From NCBI GenBank assembly GCA_034430275.1, contig DAOUEW010000185.1:1-14791 (forward strand): a stretch of DNA of 14,791 nt, in the 5' to 3' direction. The stretch's first letter is position 1. Each line of letters starts with the position of its first letter. Of the stretch, positions 6,585 through 12,735 are shown piece by piece. The position numbers and the translations under genes were made by a program. The notes beneath the pieces are model-generated. The model saw only the letters and a list, made by a program, of their open reading frames with translations. It did not search any database and was not told the DNA's origin. This stretch comes from JAUVXJ01 sp034430275 (lineage in GTDB: Bacteria; Chloroflexota; Anaerolineae; UBA7937; B3-Chlor).

Positions 6585-7091
6585 ATGACAGAAGAGAGCG
6601 CTATGTCGCAAGATCGGCCTCGCGGACTCTACTTCGAGGAGTTCGAGGAGGACGTAGAGATGGTGACCCCAGGCCGCACCATCACGGAGACGGATATCCA
6701 GCTCTTCGCCGGCCTGACCGGTGACTACACCCAGATCCATACTAACGTCGAATTCTGCAAGGACACGGTTTTCGGACAGAGAGTCGCCCATGGTCTGCTG
6801 GGCCTGTCCATAGCCTCGGGCCTGGGCGCCCGGCTGGGCTTCATCGAGGGCACCGCCGTGGCTCTGAGAGAAGTCTCGTGGAAGTTCACCGGGCCCATCT
6901 TCATCGGCGATACCATCTACCTCAAGGTCGTGGTCAGCCACAAGAAACCCATGCCCCGCCTCGGCATGGGCCTCATCACCTTCGACGTCTCCCTTATGAA
7001 CCAGAAGGACGAAGTGGTCCAGAAGGGACAGTGGAAGGCCCTGATCCAGAGCCAGGATGCCAAAACCAGCCCCCTCCTGCGACAGGAGTGA
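6585..7091 (+). CDS. MaoC-family hot-dog hydratase
   Basis: 168 residues. The ATG at 6585 is preceded by AGGGAGGG 4 bases away, a better start than the overlapping frame at 6555 or the ATG at 6603. Residues 40-60 carry LFAGLTGDYTQIHTNVEF: the D47-x4-H52 pair matches the catalytic Asp/His of (R)-specific enoyl-CoA hydratases (PhaJ/MaoC group). It is followed by VAHGLLGLS in the position of the conserved GxxxHGxx segment. A single hot-dog domain of normal length for the small members. The expected reaction is reversible hydration of a 2-enoyl thioester; the acyl substrate is unknown. It sits 22 bases after the ferredoxin-flavoprotein and 34 bases before GT1, so one transcript is likely. Its last 25 codons exist a second time at 9797-9874, as part of a tandem duplication. 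Confidence 0.85.
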   Translation: MTEESAMSQDRPRGLYFEEFEEDVEMVTPGRTITETDIQLFAGLTGDYTQIHTNVEFCKDTVFGQRVAHGLLGLSIASGLGARLGFIEGTAVALREVSWKFTGPIFIGDTIYLKVVVSHKKPMPRLGMGLITFDVSLMNQKDEVVQKGQWKALIQSQDAKTSPLLRQE

Positions 7092-7125
7092 CTAGGAGCA
7101 GACCCTGGCCATCAGCGGGAGAGTT

Positions 7126-9216
7126 ATGGTCGGTAGACTGAGCATCAGGGCCAGAGAGGCCTACGAAGAACACCGCGACTTCTGCCTCCTCGCCTTGCTC
7201 TTCACCAGTTTCCGATTCCTGACTCTGCTGCTCTTCGAGCCCGGCGGGTACATCCTCGACTGGTCCGGCTACTACATACCTGGCGCCAGCTTCGTCGAGT
7301 TGTCAGACTGGGGCTATTACCCCGTGGCCCACTACTGGATGGAATACCCCCCGCTGTTTCCCTGGCTGTCCGTTCTCGTCTACCGCCTCAGTTTGTTCCT
7401 CCCCCCGTGGAGGGACCCGGAGCTCTGGTACAATTTGCTCCTGGGCAGTACCTTCCTGCTCTTCGAGATCGGCAACTTCCTCCTCGTCTACGCCATAGCG
7501 TTGAAAGTGAGGGGGCGCCAGGCAGCGGTGAGAAGCGCCTGGCTCTATGCCGGCCTCTTCTTTCCGCTCATGACCCTGCTCTTCTGGTTTGAGAACTTCG
7601 CTGTGTTCTTCCTTCTACTCGGCGTGTACATGATCATCGCCAGGAGACCGGTGTGGGGAGGTCTCGCTGCCGGCCTGGGCTTCCTGGTCAAGCTGGTGCC
7701 CGCTTTCATTGCCCCCGTCGCCCTGCGCACCTTGCCCGGGCTCTCCAGGAAGGCCACCTACATCGTCGTGGCTGCCCTGGTGGTGCTACTCGTCAGCATT
7801 CCCTTTCTCTTCACCAACGCCACCTTCTTCCTGACGCCCTACCTCTACCAGGGAAGCACCGGCCCCTGGGAAACCATCTGGGCGCTCCTCGACGGCTACT
7901 ACTCGGGAGGCGAGACGACCCCCTTCGAGATGCGCTTCGATCCCAGCAACATCGTCGTCGCCTTTCACGAATCGAGCTTTCCATACTGGTTGGTCGTCGT
8001 GGCCTTCGTCGCCGTCTACCTGTTCCTTTATACGCGCTCCATCGACTGGCAGGACGATCTGAAAGCGGTGGCCTTCTGCGGCCTGTCCATCAACCTCTTT
8101 CTGATCTTCTCCAAAGGGTACAGCCCCCAGTGGATAGTCAACCTCCTGCCCTTTCTCGTGCTGCTCTTGCCAGACCTAAGGGGTGTGGCCTACTCTGTCC
8201 TGCTCATGCTCGCCAACGTGGCAGAGTTCCCCATCGGCATGATGCTCGTGCAAGCGCACCCCTGGCTGTACGCCCTGGCAGTGCTCTTCCGCACCGCGCT
8301 TCTGATCCTCGTGGCCATCGAGTTCGGGCTGATCCTCTTTCCCTCCACCCGACTCAAGAGAGCCATCGGCCTCGCTCTCACCTCGCTTGTGCTGCTCACA
8401 ATCATGGGGAGCTTGCCCGTTACAGCCCTGGCCCTGCGCGACTACTCCGCCGAGCGGCACGCAGAGAGTCCCTATCGCGAGACTATCGACTTCCTCAATG
8501 CGCAGCCGGCGGGCGGTGTGATCTGCACCGACCGGGGCCTCTATCATCAGTTGTACAGCTTCCTGGTGGCCAGCAAGGGCATGTACTTGCTGAAGGCCGA
8601 TGCGAGCCTGGACGACGCGCTGGAGCGCCTGATGGACCGCCACCCTCGGCTCTACGTGCTGGACTCGGGCTCGGAGGACGACCAACTCTCCAACCCGGCG
8701 GTGGAGGATTGGCTCAACCGCAACGCGTTCCCCCTCGGCGCCGAGTGGCTGGAGGATGCTCGCGTAACAGCCTATGCCACGTCCACGTCACCGCTGGAGG
8801 AGCAACTGCTCCACGCCGTCTTCGCCGATGGTATCGAGTTGACCAGATACGCTCTGGACGCCGGTCCTCTCGCGCCCACGGAAGCCCTCCGCCTGAGTCT
8901 CTCGTGGCGCTCGCTCCAAGCAACAGAACGCGACTATACCGTCTTCGTGCACCTTCTCGACGCCAGCGGGTCTGTCTGGGCCCAGCACGACAGCCAGCCC
9001 GTGGGCGGCTCACGCCCCACATCGGCCTGGCAAACCGGTGAGGAGATCACCGACCACCACGGCCTGGCCTTGCCTGACGACATCCCCCCAGGCGAGTACG
9101 ACCTCGCGCTGGGGCTCTACGACACCACCACCGGCGAGCGACTCTTGGTCACCAGAGCCGAGCAGAACACGCCAGCTGACCGGGTCGTGCTGGGTCCCGT
9201 TTCTATCACTCGCTGA
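7126..9216 (+). CDS. GT-C membrane glycosyltransferase with soluble C-terminal beta domain (GT1)
   Basis: 696 residues. The ATG at 7126 has GGGAG about 6 bases upstream. Residues 18 to about 445 are polytopic, with roughly 10-12 helices. The first outer loop (37-77) has D45, D61 and E73-YPP, the acidic-plus-YPP arrangement of GT-C enzymes such as the GT87/DUF2029 type, which use polyprenyl-phosphate sugars at the outer membrane face. A soluble tail follows: an alpha/beta part from about 450 (GGVICTDRGLYHQLYSF, KADASLDDAL, LYVLDSG) and a beta-sandwich-like domain from about 575 (YTVFVHLLDASG at about 604, GEEITDHHGL, PPGEYDLALGLYD). The donor and acceptor are not identifiable. It probably glycosylates a surface lipid or protein. 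It is the third gene from the 5042 promoter and is paired with a close paralogue at 9909 produced by tandem duplication; 80 of the first 107 residues are identical by my hand count. Confidence 0.8.
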   Translation: MVGRLSIRAREAYEEHRDFCLLALLFTSFRFLTLLLFEPGGYILDWSGYYIPGASFVELSDWGYYPVAHYWMEYPPLFPWLSVLVYRLSLFLPPWRDPELWYNLLLGSTFLLFEIGNFLLVYAIALKVRGRQAAVRSAWLYAGLFFPLMTLLFWFENFAVFFLLLGVYMIIARRPVWGGLAAGLGFLVKLVPAFIAPVALRTLPGLSRKATYIVVAALVVLLVSIPFLFTNATFFLTPYLYQGSTGPWETIWALLDGYYSGGETTPFEMRFDPSNIVVAFHESSFPYWLVVVAFVAVYLFLYTRSIDWQDDLKAVAFCGLSINLFLIFSKGYSPQWIVNLLPFLVLLLPDLRGVAYSVLLMLANVAEFPIGMMLVQAHPWLYALAVLFRTALLILVAIEFGLILFPSTRLKRAIGLALTSLVLLTIMGSLPVTALALRDYSAERHAESPYRETIDFLNAQPAGGVICTDRGLYHQLYSFLVASKGMYLLKADASLDDALERLMDRHPRLYVLDSGSEDDQLSNPAVEDWLNRNAFPLGAEWLEDARVTAYATSTSPLEEQLLHAVFADGIELTRYALDAGPLAPTEALRLSLSWRSLQATERDYTVFVHLLDASGSVWAQHDSQPVGGSRPTSAWQTGEEITDHHGLALPDDIPPGEYDLALGLYDTTTGERLLVTRAEQNTPADRVVLGPVSITR

Positions 9217-9382
9217 CCCAGACAAGCAACCTCCCCAAGATTCGAACCCTCGGCCGATTGCACAGCCATCCTCTTCGCGTCTCGCCGCTTGCCCACCACA
9301 CCATCCGCCGCGACCACCCAGAGGTCAGGCTCTCAATGCCGCTGTCCTGTCCCTGTTCCCTCAGCTGCAACACTAACCATTG

Positions 9383-9411
9383 TTGACAGCGAGGAAAGAA
9401 CATGGTATACT
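9383..9411 (+). promoter_or_regulatory. Consensus promoter retained upstream of the dead cvpA copy
   Basis: TTGACA (9383-9388), 17 bases, TATACT (9406-9411). Identical in boxes, spacing and distance to the ATG to the promoter at 12052-12080 before the intact cvpA. With cvpA destroyed, the next intact downstream gene is GT2, about 500 bases away, with no terminator that I can see between them. Confidence 0.75.
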
Positions 9412-9451
9412 TGTTGATACCGATCATGCGAGCATCTCCGGAGGTGGGCAC

Positions 9452-9797
9452 ATGAACTAGCTGCACATCATACTGGTTCTGCTGTTCGCCACGGGTGTGG
9501 TTGGTGGATACCACCAGCGGCTGCTGCGGCAGCTCATGAGTCTGGCAACCGTTGCCTGTACGCTCATCCCCGACACCTATCTTCGCATGCCCCCAGCAGC
9601 CTTGTTTGCCCCACCTATCCTGGCACCGAAACGGCGATCACGGACATGGCGGGCTTGTGGCATGCGGTTGCGGTTCCCGCTTTCGCGCTGGAGGTTCTCC
9701 ACACGATAGTGGCGCCCTGGACCCGCCTCCTCGTTATCGGTGTGCGCTCGACACGGTCGCATGCCTGCCTGTCGCCGTCTTGGCGGTTGCTCCACAG
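9452..9797 (+). pseudogene. Truncated, inactivated cvpA copy
   Basis: Aligns along its length with the first 115 or so codons of the intact cvpA at 12121. The ribosome-binding site (GGAGG, 9440-9444) and ATG at 9452 are preserved, but codon 3 is TAG where the intact gene has TGG (MNWLDII). A one-base deletion near 9612 and a two-base insertion near 9735-9790 shift the frame, and the gene ends abruptly at 9797, where maoC sequence begins. Conserved runs such as CATCATACTGGTT and GCGCTGGAGGTTCT make the relationship clear. It cannot make a CvpA protein. Confidence 0.9.
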
Positions 9798-9874
9798 TGG
9801 TCGACAAGGGACAGTGTGAAACCCTGATGCAGATCCAAGACGCCGAGACCAGCCCCCGCTTGCGACAGGAGTAG
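9797..9874 (+). pseudogene. Remnant of the last 25 codons of maoC
   Basis: Reads VVDKGQCETLMQIQDAETSP-RLRQE-stop, against VVQKGQWKALIQSQDAKTSP-LLRQE-stop at the end of the intact maoC (residues 144-168). There are no indels, and the stop is at the same place. The 34-base leader to the glycosyltransferase is also conserved in length. With no start and no hot-dog core it is a fragment left by the duplication. Confidence 0.85.
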
Positions 9875-9908
9875 CAGGGAGTAGAGCTTGGCCATCCCCG
9901 GGAGCGAC

Positions 9909-11999
9909 ATGCTTGGCAGAATGACCGACCGGGCAAGAAAGCAGTATGAAGAGCACAGGCATTTCTTCCTGCTCGCTATCCTCTTCACGAGCTTTCGGCT
10001 CATGGCCCTCTTGCTCTTCGAGCCTGGCGGCCACATCCTGGATTGGTCGGGATACTACATACCCGGTGCTGATTTCGCTCAGTTGTCCGACTGGGGCTAT
10101 TACCCCGCCATCGATTACTGGATGGACTACCCCCCTCTGTTTCCCTGGTTATCTGTCGTCATCTACCGCCTGAGCCTGTTTCTACCCTCGTGGAAGGATC
10201 CGAATCTCTGGTTTGACCTGCTACTGGGCTGCACTTTCCTCCTCTTCGCAGTGGGGAACTTCGTCCTCATCTACGCTATAGCTCTGCGATTGCGGGGGCG
10301 CGAAGGTGCCGTAAGATGCGCTTGGCTCTATGCTGGCCTCTTCTTCCCTCTCATGACGCTGCTGTTCTGGTTTGAGAACGTCCCCTTGTTCTTCCTCCTC
10401 CTGGGCGTCTACATGATCATCACCAGGAGACCGGTATGGGCAGGCGTCGCTGCTGGCGTAGGCTTCCTGGTCAAGATTGTGCCCGCTTTCGTCGGCCCCG
10501 TGGCTCTCAGGGTCTTCCCCAAGGTGTCACACAAGGTCACCTATGTCGTCATGGCCGCGTTGGTGGCTCTGCTCATCGCGCTACCCTTCCTCTTGACCAA
10601 CGCGGGGCTCTTTCTCACGACCTTTGTCCACCAGGCAAGTCGCGGGCCTTGGGAAACCATCTGGGCGCTCCTCGATGGCTATTACTCGGGGGGCGTGACC
10701 CCACCTCTGGAGATGCGTTTCGACCTGGCAACCATCATCATGCCTTCACGAGAGTCTCAGTTCCCCTATGCCCTTGTGGCCCTGATCTTTGTTGCCTTCT
10801 ATTTGATGCTTTATACCCGAGACATAGACTGGCAGAATGATCTGAAGGCGGTGGCATTTTGCGGCCTCTCCATCAATCTCTTTCTGCTCTTCTCCAAAGG
10901 CTATAGCCCCCAGTGGATAGTCAACCTCTTACCCTTCATCGTCCTGTTGATGCCGAACCTGCGGGGTGTAGCCTACTCCGTCCTCCTGATGGCGGTGAAT
11001 GTGCTGGAGTTCCCCGTCGCCCTGATGTTGATACCCAACCACACCTGGATCTTCACCACCGCTGTGCTGTACCGCACCTTGCTGCTGGTCGTGCTAGCGG
11101 CAGATTTTGGGCTGATACTGTTCCCCTCCGCGCGGGGGCGAAGGATTCTGAAGCTGGTGCTAACCTCGCTCGTCTTGATGGCAGTGGTGGGAAGTGCTCC
11201 TCTTGGTGTACTGGCTCTTCGCGACTACTCCGCCGAGAGATACGCAGAAAGCCCATACCGCACAACCATCGACTTCCTCAACGCGGAGCCCGCGGCAGGC
11301 GTGATCTGCACCGACCAAGGTCTGTATCACGAGTTGTACAGCTTTCTGGTATCCAGCAAGGGCATGTACTTGCTGAAGGCCGACGAGAAGAATGTGGAGG
11401 ACGCGCTACGGCGCTTGGTGAACCGCCACCCTCACCTGTATGTGTTGTACACTGGCTCCGGGGACGACCAACGCTCCAATCCCCTGGTGGAGGATTGGCT
11501 CAACCGCAACGCCTTTCCCCTCGGCGCTGAGTGGTTGGAGAACGCCCGTATCACAGCCTATTCGGCATGCGGTTCGGAGCTGGAGGAGACACCGCTCCAG
11601 GCCGTCTTCGCCGACCGGATTGAGTTGAGGGCTTGCGCACTCGACCCCGGTCCTCGCGGCTCGACCGACGTGATCCACGTGAGCCTATCGTGGCGCTCGC
11701 TCCAGCCCATGGATACGGACTACACAGTCTTCGTGCACCTCATAGATGAGGGCGGGCGTATCTGGGTCCAGCACGACAGCCACCCTGTGGGCTGCTCCTG
11801 TCCCACGTCGTCCTGGGAAAGCGGGGAGGAGATCACGGACCACCACGGCCTAGTCTTGCCAGCCGATATCCCCCCAGGCGAGTACAACTTGGCGCTCGGA
11901 TTGTACGACGCCACAACCGGCGAGCGACTTCTGGTCGGCACACCCGAGCAGGAAATGCCGACCGACCGGGTCGTGGTGGGCTGCATCTTGGTGAAGTAG
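9909..11999 (+). CDS. GT-C membrane glycosyltransferase with soluble C-terminal beta domain (GT2)
   Basis: 696 residues, the same length as GT1 although they differ by compensating one-residue indels (ADEKNVEDAL against ADASLDDAL, and a shorter C-terminus). The ATG at 9909 aligns with the GT1 start and has GGGAG 5 bases upstream; an in-frame ATG at 9888 has no support. Features of GT1 are kept: D45, D61, YPP at 74-76 (E73 is D here), the polytopic core, the GVICTDQGLYHELYSFL segment and the C-terminal YTVFVHLIDEGG...EEITDHHGL...PPGEYNLALGLYD domain. Invariant blocks include GPWETIWALLDGYYSGG, DLKAVAFCGLSINLF and FSKGYSPQWIVNLLPF. Expected to transfer a sugar from a polyprenyl-phosphate donor outside the membrane; substrate unknown. 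Its frame is intact, so both paralogues appear to be under selection. Expression may come from read-through or the relic promoter at 9383. Confidence 0.8.
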   Translation: MLGRMTDRARKQYEEHRHFFLLAILFTSFRLMALLLFEPGGHILDWSGYYIPGADFAQLSDWGYYPAIDYWMDYPPLFPWLSVVIYRLSLFLPSWKDPNLWFDLLLGCTFLLFAVGNFVLIYAIALRLRGREGAVRCAWLYAGLFFPLMTLLFWFENVPLFFLLLGVYMIITRRPVWAGVAAGVGFLVKIVPAFVGPVALRVFPKVSHKVTYVVMAALVALLIALPFLLTNAGLFLTTFVHQASRGPWETIWALLDGYYSGGVTPPLEMRFDLATIIMPSRESQFPYALVALIFVAFYLMLYTRDIDWQNDLKAVAFCGLSINLFLLFSKGYSPQWIVNLLPFIVLLMPNLRGVAYSVLLMAVNVLEFPVALMLIPNHTWIFTTAVLYRTLLLVVLAADFGLILFPSARGRRILKLVLTSLVLMAVVGSAPLGVLALRDYSAERYAESPYRTTIDFLNAEPAAGVICTDQGLYHELYSFLVSSKGMYLLKADEKNVEDALRRLVNRHPHLYVLYTGSGDDQRSNPLVEDWLNRNAFPLGAEWLENARITAYSACGSELEETPLQAVFADRIELRACALDPGPRGSTDVIHVSLSWRSLQPMDTDYTVFVHLIDEGGRIWVQHDSHPVGCSCPTSSWESGEEITDHHGLVLPADIPPGEYNLALGLYDATTGERLLVGTPEQEMPTDRVVVGCILVK

Positions 12000-12051
12000 A
12001 CCTCCCGGGGCTTCGATGCCCGCGTCCCGCCAGTCGCATCATCCCCTATCG

Positions 12052-12080
12052 TTGACAGCCACAGAAGCTCATGGTATACT
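12052..12080 (+). promoter_or_regulatory. Consensus sigma-70 promoter of cvpA
   Basis: TTGACA (12052-12057), 17 bases, TATACT (12075-12080); only one base of the -10 departs from consensus. It begins 52 bases after the GT2 stop and lies 40 bases before the cvpA ATG. A duplicate is at 9383-9411. Confidence 0.8.
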
Positions 12081-12120
12081 TTGTCGCACTGAGCCGGCGA
12101 TGCGCTCCGGAGGCGGGTAT

Positions 12121-12663
12121 ATGAACTGGCTGGACATCATACTGGTTGTGCTGTTCTCGGCGGGTGTGCTTGTTGGATACCGCCAGAGACTGCTGCGGGA
12201 GGTCATGAGCCTGGCGGCTGTTGCCTGTGGTCTGATCTTGGGCACCTACTTGCACGTGCCTCTGGCCGCCTTCTTTGCTTTCACCTTCCCTGGCACCGAC
12301 GTGGCAACCACGGATACGGCAGGCTTCTTGCTTGCAGTCGTGCTGCTCATCTCAGCGCTGGAGGTTCTTCACCGGCGAGTCATGCCCGAGACCCGTCTCC
12401 TTTCTATCGGCATCCTGGACCGGGTCTTAGGATTGCTGGTCGCTGTGCTGACAGTCATCCTACAGATGAGCATCGTGGTACTCGCCTTGCGGTTCTGTGT
12501 CAGCTTCTCCTGGCCCGTCGGAGACGGCCTACGCTTGGGTCTCGTGAGAGGCCTCAAGGCCTCCACGTTGGCCTATGCCTTGTACAATCTGCTGGCGGTG
12601 CTGGTCACAGTCATCGGCGCACTGCTACCGGAAGGTAGACCCAGATTCGTGAAACTCGGTTGA
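12121..12663 (+). CDS. cvpA: CvpA family membrane protein
   Basis: 180 residues. The ATG at 12121 follows GGAGG (12109-12113) by 7 bases and sits 40 bases behind the promoter; the upstream extension of the frame is not used. The start MNWLDIILVVLFSAGVLVGY, followed by RQRLLREVMSLAAVACGLIL, is the hallmark of the CvpA (colicin V production) family, with the D5 and GYRQ-L features. Four or so membrane helices: about 5-20, 30-48, 65-82 and 100-125, with a further hydrophobic stretch at about 148-165. The family is widespread and linked to envelope homeostasis and colicin V export in E. coli, without a settled biochemical role. It lies directly before mutS2, an order I recall as common in bacteria. 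A terminator-like hairpin separates the two. A dead duplicate is at 9452. Confidence 0.85.
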   Translation: MNWLDIILVVLFSAGVLVGYRQRLLREVMSLAAVACGLILGTYLHVPLAAFFAFTFPGTDVATTDTAGFLLAVVLLISALEVLHRRVMPETRLLSIGILDRVLGLLVAVLTVILQMSIVVLALRFCVSFSWPVGDGLRLGLVRGLKASTLAYALYNLLAVLVTVIGALLPEGRPRFVKLG

Positions 12664-12692
12664 TGGCAGCCCAGGAAGCGCCAGTTTCTCTT

Positions 12693-12726
12693 CCCCCGTT
12701 GGCCGCTGCCAGCGGGGGTTGCTTTG
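12693..12726 (+). terminator. Terminator-like hairpin between cvpA and mutS2
   Basis: CCCCCGTTGGC (12693-12703), loop CGCT, GCCAGCGGGGG (12708-12718): an 11-bp stem with one G-T wobble, followed by TTGCTTTG. It starts 30 bases after the cvpA stop. The T-run is interrupted, so termination may be partial. Its 3' arm is also the only G-rich sequence near the mutS2 start. Confidence 0.65.
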
Positions 12727-12735
12727 TCGAAAGTC

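Larger units (their letters stand above)
7013..9797 (+). repeat. Tandem duplication, left copy (maoC end - GT1 - cvpA remnant)
   Basis: This is the left copy of a unit repeated at 9796-12465. Order is the same in both: last 25 codons of maoC, a 34-base leader, a 2091-base glycosyltransferase gene, a spacer, a promoter, then cvpA. The promoter-to-ATG distance is 69 bases in both copies. The length difference of 115 bases is fully explained by the spacer after the glycosyltransferase (166 against 52 bases) plus one net base in cvpA. Confidence 0.9.
9796..12465 (+). repeat. Tandem duplication, right copy (maoC remnant - GT2 - cvpA)
   Basis: Right copy of the unit. The join with the left copy falls at about 9796-9797, where cvpA homology stops and maoC homology begins; the shared AG leaves the breakpoint ambiguous by two bases. 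Its right edge is inside the intact cvpA at about 12465, the position matching the break in the remnant. No flanking IS, long direct repeat or target-site duplication is visible. Confidence 0.9.

Noticed and set aside
5629..6588. 319-codon + frame inside the oxidoreductase and 462-codon + frame inside GT1 (7653-9041)
   Set aside because: Arg/Pro/His-rich out-of-frame shadows of well-supported genes.
9217..9908. Mobile element as the cause of the glycosyltransferase duplication
   Set aside because: No transposase, terminal inverted repeats or target-site duplication at 7013, 9797 or 12465; the junction has only a 2-base overlap.
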